This document shows positions 35,154-43,497 of a stretch of 64,000 bases of DNA, in pieces. This stretch comes from Salipiger profundus (GTDB lineage: Bacteria; Pseudomonadota; Alphaproteobacteria; Rhodobacterales; Rhodobacteraceae). The stretch lies in assembly GCF_001969385.1 (NCBI RefSeq), contig NZ_CP014796.1, positions 1,753,501 through 1,817,500 of the forward strand, read 5' to 3'. The number at the start of each line of letters is the position of its first letter. Position 1 is the first letter of the stretch. The position numbers and the translations under genes were made by a program. The notes beneath the pieces are model-generated. The model searched no databases. It saw only the letters and a list, made by a program, of their open reading frames with translations, and was not told the DNA's origin.

Positions 35154-35178
35154 GGGCCCCGGCCGTTCGCCGGGGCCC
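35154..35178 (-). terminator. Strong hairpin after the SQR fusion gene
   Basis: A perfect ten-pair stem (GGGCCCCGGC at 35154-35163 with GCCGGGGCCC at 35169-35178) starts eight bases after the stop codon on the - strand. There is no long T run after it, so termination may be partial or Rho-assisted. Confidence 0.6.
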
Positions 35179-35186
35179 CGTGGGGA

Positions 35187-36860
35187 TCAGCTGGCCGAGA
35201 CCTTCTCGGGGCGGGCCATCCACTCATGGCCGCGCAGCATCGCCTTCCAGTAGACCGGCGGCAGGATCTGCTCTTTCAGGAGCCATGCGGCACGGGTGGG
35301 TTTGGTGCCGTCGATCAGCCATTTCGGGAAGCTCGGCAGCAGGGTGCCGCCATAGCCGAACTCGGCCAGCACGATCTTGCCGCGCTCGACGGTGAGCGGG
35401 CAGGAGCCATACCCGTTGTAGAGTGCGTGCGGCGAAAGCCCGTCGATGTCGGCGGCCACGTTCTCGGCCACGATAGGGGCCTGCATCCGCGCCGCCGCGG
35501 CGGTCTTCGCGTTGGGCGCGTTCATCACGTCGCCCAGGCTCCAGATGTTCTCGTAGGTCTTGTGGCGCAACGTTGCCGGGTCGACGTCGACCCAGCCGGC
35601 CTCGTCGGCAAGCGGCGAGACCCGGATGAAGTCCGGCGCGCATTGCGGCGGGCAGACATGCAGCATGTCGAAATCGACCTCGACCGTCGTGGGCTCGGTG
35701 TCGGGCTTGTTCACCGCGAAGGTCGCCTTGCGCGCGGGGCCGTCCACCGCCACGAGGTTGTGGAAGAAGTTGAGCGTCGCGTCGTATTTCTTCACGTAGT
35801 CCTCGAGCGCCGGCACGTAATCCTTCACGCCGAAGAGCACGCCGCCGGCGTTCATGAACTGGATGTCGATGCGCGGCAGGATGCCGGTACGGAACCAGTG
35901 GTCGCCCGACAGATACATCGCCTTTTGCGGCGCTCCGGCGCATTTGATCGGCATCGGCGGCTGGGTGAACAGCGCGCGGCCACCCTTGAGCCCCTTCACC
36001 AGCTCCCAGGTGTAGGGGGCGAGGTCGTAGCGGTAGTTCGAGGTCACGCCGTTCTTGCCCAGCGTGTCGACGAGCCCCTTGACGCGGGTCCAGTCGAGCT
36101 TGAGCCCCGGGCAGACGATCAGCCGGTCGTATTTCACCACCCGGCAGCCGTCGAGAATGACCGCGTTGTTCTGCGGCTCGAAGGCCGCGACGGCGGACTT
36201 GATCCAGTGTACGCCTTTCGGGATCAGGCTGCCCATGGTGCGGGCGGTGGTCCCGGCCTCGAAGATGCCGCCGCCGACCATGGTCCAGCCGGGCTGGTAG
36301 TAATGCACGTCCGACGGATCGAGCACCGCGATCGACAGGTCCGGCTTGCGTGCCTTGAGGCTTGCCGAGACGGCGATGCCCGCCGCGCCGCCGCCCACCA
36401 CCACGACGTCGAAACGCGCGTCGCCGGTGTCGGTCGGGGTCTTGCCGCCGTTGACGATGCGGCGCACCACGCCGGCCATGTCGTAGCCGGCGTTTCTCGC
36501 GGCCATGAGGATCTCGGCGGGCTGCATGGTCTTTGCCTGCGAGAGAGACCAGAGCGTCGCCGAGCGGGTGCCGGTGCGGCAGTAGGCGAAGACCGGCCCC
36601 GGAAGCGTGCGCAGGGCACGGCCGAATTCGTCGGCGCTGCTGTCCTCGACCTTGCCCGAGACCACCGGCATGTAGCGGGCCTCGAGCCCGTGCTGCTTCG
36701 CGGCGGCCTCGATCTCCTCGAAGCTCTGCTGGTCGGCGCCTTCGCCGTCGGGGCGGTTGCAGATGATCGCGCGATAGCCGGCGGCGGCAATCCCGGCCAC
36801 GTCATCGCGGGTGATCTGCGGCGAGACGGTGATGTCCTCGTTGATCTTCCTGAATTCCAC
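35187..36860 (-). CDS. TIGR01244/DUF442 sulfurtransferase-phosphatase-like domain fused to sulfide:quinone oxidoreductase
   Basis: A 557-residue two-domain protein. Residues 1-110 are a DUF442 (TIGR01244) domain with the PTP-like loop YCRTGTRS (Cys94, Arg99); such domains occur in persulfide metabolism beside Blh. From about residue 145 it is a flavoprotein of the SQR type: VVVGGGAAGIAVSAS, then the Cys motifs VCPGLKLDW, IKCAGAPQKAMYL and HVCPPQCAPDF, the last two being typical of the SQRDL-like class that oxidises sulfide and reduces quinone. The fusion would put sulfide oxidation and persulfide handling in one chain. A SqrR/BigR-type operator is 44 bases upstream. Confidence 0.9.
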   Translation of the reverse strand: MEFRKINEDITVSPQITRDDVAGIAAAGYRAIICNRPDGEGADQQSFEEIEAAAKQHGLEARYMPVVSGKVEDSSADEFGRALRTLPGPVFAYCRTGTRSATLWSLSQAKTMQPAEILMAARNAGYDMAGVVRRIVNGGKTPTDTGDARFDVVVVGGGAAGIAVSASLKARKPDLSIAVLDPSDVHYYQPGWTMVGGGIFEAGTTARTMGSLIPKGVHWIKSAVAAFEPQNNAVILDGCRVVKYDRLIVCPGLKLDWTRVKGLVDTLGKNGVTSNYRYDLAPYTWELVKGLKGGRALFTQPPMPIKCAGAPQKAMYLSGDHWFRTGILPRIDIQFMNAGGVLFGVKDYVPALEDYVKKYDATLNFFHNLVAVDGPARKATFAVNKPDTEPTTVEVDFDMLHVCPPQCAPDFIRVSPLADEAGWVDVDPATLRHKTYENIWSLGDVMNAPNAKTAAAARMQAPIVAENVAADIDGLSPHALYNGYGSCPLTVERGKIVLAEFGYGGTLLPSFPKWLIDGTKPTRAAWLLKEQILPPVYWKAMLRGHEWMARPEKVSAS

Positions 36861-36903
36861 GGCGCATCTCCTCCAAGCCGAAATCGGAACTGATGCGTTA
36901 TAT

Positions 36904-36919
36904 ATTCACTGTATGGAAT
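36904..36919. promoter_or_regulatory. SqrR/BigR-type operator (ATTC-N8-GAAT) upstream of the SQR fusion gene
   Basis: ATTCACTGTATGGAAT, the same ATTC-N8-GAAT inverted repeat as at 35078, lies 44 bases before the ATG within an AT-rich patch that likely contains the promoter. Two independent copies in front of two sulfur-related genes strengthen the assignment. Confidence 0.7.
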
Positions 36920-37012
36920 TTGTCATGTGGTGGAGGGTCGCAGGCGATCACCGTGGCGTGAGACTTGGCCTGCCGATGTCCGGAAGGCGGAACATTTCCG
37001 ATGCGGGAAACG

Positions 37013-37038
37013 AAAAACGCCGCCCCGAGGGGCGGCGT
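37013..37038 (-). terminator. Rho-independent terminator after rpmE
   Basis: On the - strand a ten-base stem (plus-strand ACGCCGCCCC at 37017-37026 with GGGGCGGCGT at 37029-37038) is followed by five T. It lies 23 bases after the rpmE stop and ends the rplS-rpmE unit. Confidence 0.88.
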
Positions 37039-37061
37039 CCGTTCGTCGGAAGGGGGCAGGA

Positions 37062-37283
37062 TCAGAAGCCCAGGCCTTCGTACTTCTTCTTGAACTTCGA
37101 CACGCGGCCGCCGGTATCCATGAGGCGCGAGGTGCCGCCGGTCCAGGCCGGGTGCACCGTCGGGTCGACGTCGAGCGACAGCGTGTCGCCCTCTTTGCCC
37201 CAGGTGGTGCGGGTCTGGTACACGGTGCCGTCCGTCATCTTGACGTCGATGACGTGGTAGTCGGGATGGATGCCCTTTTTCAT
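37062..37283 (-). CDS. rpmE: 50S ribosomal protein L31
   Basis: A 73-residue L31 with the family start [10 protein letters not shown] and the segment [24 protein letters not shown]. It has no cysteine at all, so it is the zinc-free (C-minus) form. Bacteria with only this form do not use L31 as a zinc reserve. It follows rplS by 11 bases and ends at a strong terminator. Confidence 0.96.
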   Translation of the reverse strand: MKKGIHPDYHVIDVKMTDGTVYQTRTTWGKEGDTLSLDVDPTVHPAWTGGTSRLMDTGGRVSKFKKKYEGLGF

Positions 37284-37294
37284 GGCGTCGCTCC

Positions 37295-37678
37295 TTATGC
37301 GTCGGCGCCCGCGAGGGGCTTGTAGTTGGTGTTCTCCGCGATACGGGCCGACTTGCCGCGGCGCGCGCGCAGGTAGTAGAGCTTGGCGCGACGGACCTTG
37401 CCGCGGCGCACGACGGTGATCGACTCGATGTTGGTCGAATACAGCGGGAACACACGCTCCACGCCTTCACCGAAGGAAATCTTGCGAACGGTGAACGAAC
37501 CCGCGATGCCCTTGCCGTTCTTGCGGCTGATGCAGACGCCTTCGTAGTTCTGCACCCGGCTGCGGGTACCTTCGGTCACCTTGTAGCCGACGCGCACGGT
37601 GTCGCCGGGCTTGAAGTCGGGGATCTCTTTCCCCAGGGCGGCAATCTGTTCCGCCTCGAGCTGTGCGATCAGATCCAT
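37295..37678 (-). CDS. rplS: 50S ribosomal protein L19
   Basis: A 127-residue L19, located at the 30S-50S interface. Conserved stretches are [38 protein letters not shown] and [11 protein letters not shown]. The ribosome-binding site GGAGAAGG begins at the stop codon of a candidate short ORF immediately upstream, which suggests coupling. It is followed by rpmE in the same operon, while trmD and rimM lie farther upstream on the same strand. Confidence 0.97.
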   Translation of the reverse strand: MDLIAQLEAEQIAALGKEIPDFKPGDTVRVGYKVTEGTRSRVQNYEGVCISRKNGKGIAGSFTVRKISFGEGVERVFPLYSTNIESITVVRRGKVRRAKLYYLRARRGKSARIAENTNYKPLAGADA

Positions 37679-37689
37679 CTGACCTTCTC

Positions 37690-37836
37690 CTATATGCTCA
37701 CGGTTGGACCCGTGACGTGTCTCGCGTCCCAGAGCTCCGTGTCTTCGTTCGGGTCCGCGCCGGATCGGGTCCGGTGCGCCCGCAGGAGGCTATCGACGTC
37801 GTTTTCCGTATCGTTCTTCTTGTCCGGCCCATCCAT
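37690..37836 (-). CDS. Candidate 48-residue ORF in the rplS leader
   Basis: A short frame, [13 protein letters not shown]... ending PTVSI, polar and acidic with protein-like composition. It starts 66 bases after the predicted promoter start point and ends at a TAG that is the beginning of the rplS ribosome-binding site, 11 bases before the rplS ATG. A GGCGGGG precedes the ATG but very closely. I do not recognise the sequence. It could be a small protein, a regulatory leader peptide or chance. Confidence 0.35.
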   Translation of the reverse strand: MDGPDKKNDTENDVDSLLRAHRTRSGADPNEDTELWDARHVTGPTVSI

Positions 37837-37908
37837 GCCCCGCCGAAGATACGGGTCAGGCAATACCGAACGAGTCCGCTCGACTCGGGAGAGCCTGCGG
37901 ACGCGCTG

Positions 37909-37937
37909 CGTATAGGCGCAGCCACGCTTTCGATCAA
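37909..37937 (-). promoter_or_regulatory. Predicted sigma-70-type promoter for rplS
   Basis: On the - strand, TTGATC (37937-37932), a 17-base spacer and TATACG (37914-37909). The transcript would have a leader of about 220 bases before rplS, including a perfect CGAGTC/GACTCG hairpin at 37871-37887 and the short ORF at 37690-37836. Confidence 0.55.
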
Positions 37938-37960
37938 GGGAAAACTGCGTGAAATGCCGT

Positions 37961-38419
37961 TCAGAGCGGGCGCTTGAAGCCGACATGACTGGCCGAGAAA
38001 CCAAGCCGTTCGTAGAAGCGATGCGCCTCGGCGCGGCTGGCGTCCGAGGTGAGCTGGACCATGACGCAGCCATGGTCGCGGCACTGCCCGATGGCCCACT
38101 CGATCATCCGGCCGCCCAGCCCCTCGCCGCGGGCGGGGGCGGCGACGCGCACCGCCTCGATCTGACCGCGCAGCGCGCCCTTGCGCGACAGCCCGGCGAT
38201 GAAGGTGAGCTGCAGCGTGCCGACCACCGCGCCGTCGCGATCCGCCACCGCGAGCAGCTGGTTCGGGTCGGCATCGATGGCCCGGAACGCGGTGACGTAA
38301 GCTTCTGACAACGGCGGCCCGAGCGCCTCGCGGGTGGCGCCCAGCGGATCGTCGGCGAGCATCGCGACGATGGCGGGCACGTCGACCTCGGTCGCGCGCC
38401 GCATGGTGATGCCGCTCAT
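37961..38419 (-). CDS. GNAT family N-acetyltransferase
   Basis: A 152-residue GNAT enzyme. The acetyl-CoA site is visible in [22 protein letters not shown] (the R/QxxGxG/A-type motif), followed by the C-terminal [18 protein letters not shown] typical of small-molecule or protein acetyltransferases. The ATG at 38419 overlaps the end of trmD by four bases. Substrate unknown. Confidence 0.88.
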   Translation of the reverse strand: MSGITMRRATEVDVPAIVAMLADDPLGATREALGPPLSEAYVTAFRAIDADPNQLLAVADRDGAVVGTLQLTFIAGLSRKGALRGQIEAVRVAAPARGEGLGGRMIEWAIGQCRDHGCVMVQLTSDASRAEAHRFYERLGFSASHVGFKRPL

Positions 38420-39219
38420 TCGCCGCGCTCCTTTTTGGCCCGGTAGGCCTCCCAGAGGTCGGGGCGGCGCTGGCGGGTGATTTCTTCCGCCTGCGCGTGG
38501 CGCCACTTGTCGATCTCGCCGTGATGCCCCGAAAGCAGCACCGGCGGGATCTCGAGCCCCTCCCACTCGGCAGGGCGGGTGTATTGCGGATGCTCCAGCA
38601 GCCCGTGCGAAAAGCTCTCTTCCTCGATCGAGTCGGCATTGCCCAGCACCCCGGGCAGGAGCCGCACGGTGGCATCGAGCAGCGCCTGCGCGGCAATCTC
38701 GCCACCGGTCAGAACGTAGTCGCCCATCGAGACCTCGGCGATGCCGTAGTGGTCGAGCACCCGCTGGTCGAGCCCCTCGAAGCGGCCGCAGATCAGGGTG
38801 ACGCCGGGGGTCTGCGCGAGCTGCCGGGCAACGGACTGGTCGAAGCGGCGCCCGCGCGGGCTGAGGTAGAGGATCGGGGCGGCGGGCGAGATGCCGCGCC
38901 GCGCGGTGTCGAGCGCGCGGCCCATGACGTCGGGGCGCAGCACCATGCCGGCGCCGCCGCCAGCGGGCGTGTCATCGACGTTGCGGTGCTTGCCCTCGCC
39001 GAACTCGCGCAGCGGGATCGCGTCGAGCTGCCACGTGCCCTCCTGCAGCGCCTTGCCGGTCAGCGACAGGCCCAGCGTGCCGGGAAAGGCCTCGGGGAAG
39101 AGGGTGATGACCTGCGCCCGCCACGCGCGGGCAAGCGCGGGGCTCGCGTCCATCAGCTCGCGCGGCTTCAGGCTGGGGCGGAGGCTCTTGCGGCCGTGGG
39201 ATCTGGGTGCATCGCTCAT
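38416..39219 (-). CDS. trmD: tRNA (guanine-N1)-methyltransferase TrmD
   Basis: A 267-residue SPOUT methyltransferase that makes m1G37 next to the anticodon and so prevents frameshifting. It has a knotted SAM site with [27 protein letters not shown] and [17 protein letters not shown]. An N-terminal polar extension of about 30 residues precedes the core ([15 protein letters not shown]). I start at ATG 39219, which has GAGGAAA upstream. rimM is normally adjacent; here a sulfotransferase-like gene separates them. Confidence 0.96.
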   Translation of the reverse strand: MSDAPRSHGRKSLRPSLKPRELMDASPALARAWRAQVITLFPEAFPGTLGLSLTGKALQEGTWQLDAIPLREFGEGKHRNVDDTPAGGGAGMVLRPDVMGRALDTARRGISPAAPILYLSPRGRRFDQSVARQLAQTPGVTLICGRFEGLDQRVLDHYGIAEVSMGDYVLTGGEIAAQALLDATVRLLPGVLGNADSIEEESFSHGLLEHPQYTRPAEWEGLEIPPVLLSGHHGEIDKWRHAQAEEITRQRRPDLWEAYRAKKERGE

Positions 39220-39251
39220 GGCGTTTCCTCTAGCCGCAAGCCGGGGGCGGC

Positions 39252-40058
39252 TCAAGCGGCTCGGTCGCCGTCCGCCTGCCTTATCGCCAGCCGCCGCAGG
39301 GTCTTCTTCGCCTCGCGCAGGTGGCGGTCGTCGAGGCCGCTCCGGTTCAGCGCGAGGAACACCTCGGCGAGCCCGATGTCGGGCTGGACGTTCTCGGGCG
39401 GGCGCAGTTCCAGTGCCGCGCGCGGCTCGGGGGGCAGCGCCACGAGGTCGAGCAGCGGCGCGAGCGGGCCTTCGCGGCGGCTGCGGCTGGTTTCCAGCGG
39501 CTCCGAGGCGACCTGCGCGGGGCCGACGCGGACCGCAACCTCAGCCACAATCGCCTCGAGATCTACGGCCCCGGCAAGTTCTTCTGCGTAACGGTCGAGA
39601 TCGAGGGTCAGCCGGGTGCTGCGCAGGTTCTGCCACCAGGTCGAACGCAGCCAGGCATCCCGCTCTCGCGTCGAGAAAAAGAACACAGGCGCTGCATCAA
39701 GGCGGGCCACGGCGGTCTCGGAGAGCAGCGCCATGATCTCGGCGGTGGCGTGGTAACGGGTCAGTCCGCGCCGCCCCGGCAGATGGCCGGAGAGGTCCTC
39801 GGAGGCCATCAGCACCGGGCGCGGGTCGTCGCGGTCGAGCCGGCGGAAGAACCGCGCGGCCTCGCGTCCGACAGCGGCACGGCCGGCCTCGTCGGGGGCG
39901 AGCGAATAGGCGCGGGCGGCTTTCGTCAGGCGCTCGAAGTCGGCCTTGAGACACACCCGCAGGTGCGGCTCCAGCAGGGCGCGGTTGGCTTGGAGGGTGG
40001 TCTGGACCGTCGTCGTGCCGGTCTTGTGAAAACCGGCATGAATGACGATCCGCGTCAT
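39252..40058 (-). CDS. Sulfotransferase-like P-loop protein
   Basis: A 268-residue protein whose N-terminus [14 protein letters not shown] is the PAPS 5'-phosphosulfate loop of sulfotransferase-type proteins. Later segments ([31 protein letters not shown]) resemble the same family, including the conserved Arg-rich strand that contacts the 3'-phosphate. The acceptor is unknown; relatives in Rhodobacteraceae may modify surface sugars. Its ATG overlaps the rimM stop by four bases, so it is translated with rimM inside the ribosome-maturation operon. Confidence 0.8.
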   Translation of the reverse strand: MTRIVIHAGFHKTGTTTVQTTLQANRALLEPHLRVCLKADFERLTKAARAYSLAPDEAGRAAVGREAARFFRRLDRDDPRPVLMASEDLSGHLPGRRGLTRYHATAEIMALLSETAVARLDAAPVFFFSTRERDAWLRSTWWQNLRSTRLTLDLDRYAEELAGAVDLEAIVAEVAVRVGPAQVASEPLETSRSRREGPLAPLLDLVALPPEPRAALELRPPENVQPDIGLAEVFLALNRSGLDDRHLREAKKTLRRLAIRQADGDRAA

Positions 40059-40561
40059 TCGAAGAGCCCGTCCGGCGGGTCCGCGACGATGCGCCCCGAG
40101 GCAAGATCGACGGTCGGCACGGCGGCCTGGGTGAAGGGCAGCAGCACCGTGGTCGAGGCCCCGGGCACCTGCACCTCGAGGAGGTCGGCGGCGCCATGGT
40201 TCAGCACCGCCTTGACCGTGCCCAGCACGGCGCCGCCGGTGTCCTGCACCGACAGGCCGATCAGGTCTGCGTGGTAGAACTCGTCGTCGGGCAGGGCGGG
40301 AAGCCGGTCGCGCGGGGCGAACAGGCGGGTGCCGCGCAGCGCGTCGGCGTCCTCCTTGCTGCGCACACCGGACAGGCGGGCGGCAAAGCCTCCCTTGACG
40401 GCGCGGGTCAACTGGATGTCGAAGCTGCGGCTGCCGTCCTCGGTGGTCAGGGGGGCGTAATCGGCTATGGCCTCGGGGTCGGCGGTGAAGCTCTTGAGGC
40501 GCACCTCGCCCTGCACGCCAAAGGCGCCCGAAACAGTTCCAACGCAGATCGTATCGCTCAC
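40055..40561 (-). CDS. rimM: 16S rRNA processing protein RimM
   Basis: A 168-residue RimM that helps mature the 3' part of the 30S head with ribosomal protein S19. The N-terminal RimM domain starts [20 protein letters not shown] and the C-terminal PRC-barrel holds [13 protein letters not shown] and GAADLLEV. It normally follows rpsP directly; here the mipA-like gene lies between. Upstream spacing to mipA is 75 bases. Confidence 0.95.
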   Translation of the reverse strand: MSDTICVGTVSGAFGVQGEVRLKSFTADPEAIADYAPLTTEDGSRSFDIQLTRAVKGGFAARLSGVRSKEDADALRGTRLFAPRDRLPALPDDEFYHADLIGLSVQDTGGAVLGTVKAVLNHGAADLLEVQVPGASTTVLLPFTQAAVPTVDLASGRIVADPPDGLFE

Positions 40562-40636
40562 GACGGCCTCGCTATGCTCCGAAAGTCCGGAGGACTGGAT
40601 AGACCAGACCGCGCGGGCTTGGCAATCGCCCGGCGC

Positions 40637-41437
40637 TCAGAACCGCAGCCGGAAGACGCGCGTCACGCCAAGCCGCACCGACCACTGGTCGTCGCTGCCG
40701 TTCTCGACGATCGGGCTGTCCGCGGCATCGTTCCGGTATTTCTCCCAGGTCACCGCGCCCTCGAGGCCCCAGTCGTCGTCGATCTGGTAGCGCGCACCGA
40801 CCTCGACGCCCGAGGTCAGCAGGCCGCCTTCGGCCTCGTAGGCCGGACGGCCGGCGGCTGCCTCGGAGGTGTCGACGCCGAAATAGGTGTCGGCGTAGTC
40901 GTCGCTGCCCCAGAACAGGCGCGGGCCCACGGTCAGCTTCCAGCGGTCGGTGGGGCGGGCGATCAGGTCGAGACCGGCCTCGCCGACCCAGGCCTCGTGG
41001 CCGCCGAAACCGCGACGCACGTCGGTGTAGGCAGAGAAGTACTCGGCGGTGTAGCCGAAGCCGAAGCCAAGCTCGACGGCGGCATCGACATCGTCCATGC
41101 CACGCAGGTCGTCATGTTCGGACGCGTCGCGTTCGCCGATGTAGCGGAAGGCGCCGTGCACGTCCCAGCCCAGCGTATCGGCCCAAGGGTCGCCGCTGCC
41201 GAAGCTCCGGCCGTTGCTCAGGTTGAGCCCGTGGAACTTGAACCCGACGTCGGGGCCCACCGCGTAATCGTCCGAGCCGAAATACTCGGGCGAATAGGAC
41301 ACGCCGCCGCGCAGCGAAAAGGTCAGGTCCGCATTCGAGGCCGACGACATGGTCGAGACGGTCTCGGTCTGTTGTGCGACGGCGGCGAGCGGCGCGGCGC
41401 AGAGAACAAGCGGCATGAGCAGGCGGGCAGAGATCAT
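40637..41437 (-). CDS. MipA/OmpV family outer membrane protein
   Basis: A 266-residue protein with a signal peptide (MISARLLMPLVLCAAPLAAVAQ) and a beta-barrel-like pattern of alternating residues and aromatic girdles. It contains the family start LRGGVSYSPEYFGSDDY and ends in the aromatic VFRLRF expected for BAM recognition. MipA/OmpV proteins are scaffolds or porins of the outer membrane with varied roles. It sits between the rpsP terminator and rimM, an unusual place for an envelope gene. Confidence 0.88.
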   Translation of the reverse strand: MISARLLMPLVLCAAPLAAVAQQTETVSTMSSASNADLTFSLRGGVSYSPEYFGSDDYAVGPDVGFKFHGLNLSNGRSFGSGDPWADTLGWDVHGAFRYIGERDASEHDDLRGMDDVDAAVELGFGFGYTAEYFSAYTDVRRGFGGHEAWVGEAGLDLIARPTDRWKLTVGPRLFWGSDDYADTYFGVDTSEAAAGRPAYEAEGGLLTSGVEVGARYQIDDDWGLEGAVTWEKYRNDAADSPIVENGSDDQWSVRLGVTRVFRLRF

Positions 41438-41513
41438 CGCGGACTCCGGGGGTGAGAGTGGTGATTCCCAATCTAGCGATCTGGACGGTAGTGCATACCC
41501 GGAAAAAGGAAAT

Positions 41514-41540
41514 GGCGCGCGGGTGTCTCTCCCGCGCGCC
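41514..41540 (-). terminator. Terminator after rpsP
   Basis: A perfect ten-pair stem (plus-strand GGCGCGCGGG at 41514-41523 with CCCGCGCGCC at 41531-41540) with a seven-base loop. On the - strand it is followed by a T-rich ATTTCCTTTTT. It lies 28 bases after the rpsP stop, so the mipA gene probably has its own promoter or relies on readthrough. Confidence 0.85.
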
Positions 41541-41567
41541 ACTTTCCGGTCCGGGATGCCGGCGGGA

Positions 41568-41942
41568 TTACTCCGCGCCTGCTTCCTCGGTGGATTCCGC
41601 CGCAGCGGCTGCCTTTGCGGCCTTGGCTTCGGCGCGCTCCTGCGCGGCCTTGCCCGGCTTGGCTTTCTGCGGGTTGTTGCGCGTCTGCTTCTCGGCAACG
41701 CCGGCGTTCTCGAGGAAACGCTGCACGCGGTCGGTGGCCTGGGCGCCGTGACCGATCCAGTACTGGGCGCGCTCGACGTCCATGTTCACGCGGCGCTCGT
41801 CGTCCTTGGCGAGCAGCGGGTTGTAGGTGCCGATCTTCTCGATGAAGCGGCCGTCACGCGGCATGCGCGAGTCGGAGACGACGATCGAGTAGTGGGGGCG
41901 CTTCTTGGAGCCGCCGCGGGCGAGACGAATCTTGAGGGCCAT
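41568..41942 (-). CDS. rpsP: 30S ribosomal protein S16
   Basis: A 124-residue S16. The core ([42 protein letters not shown] in order) is canonical; an alanine/glutamate/lysine-rich tail of about 35 residues is the alphaproteobacterial extension. A GGAGAAAC ribosome-binding site precedes the ATG. It follows the chorismate mutase gene by 50 bases on the same strand. Confidence 0.97.
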   Translation of the reverse strand: MALKIRLARGGSKKRPHYSIVVSDSRMPRDGRFIEKIGTYNPLLAKDDERRVNMDVERAQYWIGHGAQATDRVQRFLENAGVAEKQTRNNPQKAKPGKAAQERAEAKAAKAAAAAESTEEAGAE

Positions 41943-41992
41943 TTCAGTTTCTCCTTATCGAATGGCGTTGGTTTCGGTCGGCCGGGCCGACC

Positions 41993-42298
41993 TCACGATT
42001 GGTGTCGTTCGTGGTGCTTGATGACTTCCTGAATGACGAAATTCAGGAATTTCTTGGCGAAGTCCGGATCGAGATCCGCCTTCTCCGCCAGATCCTGGAG
42101 CCGCGCGATTTGCTTTTCTTCCCGCGCGGGGTCGGAGGGGGGCAGGTCGTGATGCGCCTTGAGGACGCCCACGGCCTGGGTGTGCTTGAACCGCTCGGCC
42201 AGGGTGAAGACGAGAATCGCGTCCAGCCGGTCGATGCTCTCGCGGTGGTCCTTGAGAAGCGCGGCGGCGCGGTTAACGGGATCATGCGTCTCAGTCAA
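41993..42298 (-). CDS. Chorismate mutase (AroQ class)
   Basis: A 101-residue all-helical AroQ-type chorismate mutase, converting chorismate to prephenate for phenylalanine and tyrosine. The active-site helix pattern is present: SIDRLDAILVFTLAERF early, KHTQAVGVLKAHHDLPPSDPAREEKQ in the middle, and FVIQEVIKHHE at the end. The start is TTG at 42298, inside the end of the upstream acetyltransferase gene (eight-base overlap); no in-frame ATG exists near it. Confidence 0.9.
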   Translation of the reverse strand: MTETHDPVNRAAALLKDHRESIDRLDAILVFTLAERFKHTQAVGVLKAHHDLPPSDPAREEKQIARLQDLAEKADLDPDFAKKFLNFVIQEVIKHHERHQS

Positions 42299-42896
42299 TG
42301 GCCCAGCCTTTCGGTTTGAACAGGGGATCCTGGAAATTCGCGATTTCCATGTCGATGCCATGGGCGAGCTGCGTGCCGCGCAGCGCATCCGGGGCAGGAT
42401 GACGGTAGACCGCGTCGCTGCCGTCGATCGACGGGGCGGCGGCGTCCTTCTTCGCGCCAAGCCGTTCGGCCAGCCGGATGGAATCGAGGTTCTTCGGGTC
42501 GATGTAGGACACCGCGCCTTCCCAGCCCTGCGCGTCGTAGAAGTGGCGGCGCACCCGGTGCGTCGCCTCGAGCGCGAAGCCGCGGCCGGCCTTGTCGGGC
42601 CAGATGATCCAGGCGATCTCGCGCTCGGGCCATTTCGCGGGGAACCAGCCGCCAGCCATGCCGACCGTTTCGTCGGTGTCGCGCAGGTGGACCATCCACA
42701 TGCCGAAGCCGCGGATCTCCCAGTGGCCGATCTCGGCCGCATAGAGCATCCAGGTCTCGTAGGCATTGAGCGGCCCGCCCATGAAGCGCGAGCGGTAGGA
42801 GGCGAAGGTCGCCTTGAAGTCGGGGTAGTCCTGCGGCTCGGGCGCGCGCAGGATCAGCCGCTTCGTCTCGAGCACGGGAATCTCGTGGTGTCCCAT
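42291..42896 (-). CDS. GNAT family N-acetyltransferase (RimJ/RimL-like), first of three
   Basis: A 201-residue acetyltransferase: N-terminal strand LETKRLILRAPEPQDYPDF, WPEREIAWIIWPDKAGRGFALEA as the acetyl-CoA region, and the C-terminal NLDSIRLAERLGAK. It has the RimJ/RimL pattern but a longer C-terminal tail (about 45 residues). The ATG at 42896 is preferred over a GTG at 42911. It is the gene nearest to the chorismate mutase in a run of three related genes after ffh. Confidence 0.88.
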   Translation of the reverse strand: MGHHEIPVLETKRLILRAPEPQDYPDFKATFASYRSRFMGGPLNAYETWMLYAAEIGHWEIRGFGMWMVHLRDTDETVGMAGGWFPAKWPEREIAWIIWPDKAGRGFALEATHRVRRHFYDAQGWEGAVSYIDPKNLDSIRLAERLGAKKDAAAPSIDGSDAVYRHPAPDALRGTQLAHGIDMEIANFQDPLFKPKGWAID

Positions 42897-42966
42897 CAGG
42901 CGGCCCCCCACGCATGAGGGCAGCCGTAGACGATGCCGGCGGAGATACTTTGTGCGACGGGGGCGA

Positions 42967-43497
42967 TCATCCGAGCACCTCGTCGGGGCCGGGGTGCCGG
43001 TAGAGCAGGTCCTCGCCCATCGCGTAGTTGTGGTAGGTCCGCTCGTAGGTCGCGCCGAGCCGTTCGGCCAGCGCGATAGAGCGGCTGTTGCCGGGCACGA
43101 TGTTCGAGGTCAGCGTGGTGAGCCCGAGATCCTCGTAGGCATACCGGCGGGCGCGCAGCGCCGCCTCTCGGGCGATGCCCTTGCCCTCGTGGTCGGCGAA
43201 GACCACCCAGCCAAGCTCGGGCTCGGGCCAGCCCTCGGGGTTCCAGACGCCGCAGATGCCCGCCGCCGCGCCGGTCTCCTTCAGCTCTATGGTAAAGTAG
43301 CCGTAGCCGCGCAGGTGCCAGTGGCCCACGTTCAGCGCGAACCAGCGCCAGGCGTCGCCGCGATGGTCGCTGGCGCCGAAACCGTCCGCGCGCGGGCGGT
43401 CGAGCAGGAAGGCGATCATCGGCTCGGCGTCGCGCGGCTCGGGGCCGCGCAGGATCAGCCGCTCGGTTTCGAGGCGGGGGGCGGTCACGAGGCTCAT
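42967..43497 (-). CDS. GNAT family N-acetyltransferase (RimJ/RimL-like), second of three
   Basis: A 176-residue paralogue of its neighbours: LETERLILRGPEPRDAEPM, WHLRGYGYFTIEL, PEPELGWVVFADHEGKGIAREAA and NSRSIALAERLGATYE. The ATG at 43497 overlaps the upstream gene by four bases (ATGA). Shared motifs such as GHWxLRGxG and LGAT suggest the three arose by tandem duplication. Substrate unknown. Confidence 0.9.
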   Translation of the reverse strand: MSLVTAPRLETERLILRGPEPRDAEPMIAFLLDRPRADGFGASDHRGDAWRWFALNVGHWHLRGYGYFTIELKETGAAAGICGVWNPEGWPEPELGWVVFADHEGKGIAREAALRARRYAYEDLGLTTLTSNIVPGNSRSIALAERLGATYERTYHNYAMGEDLLYRHPGPDEVLG

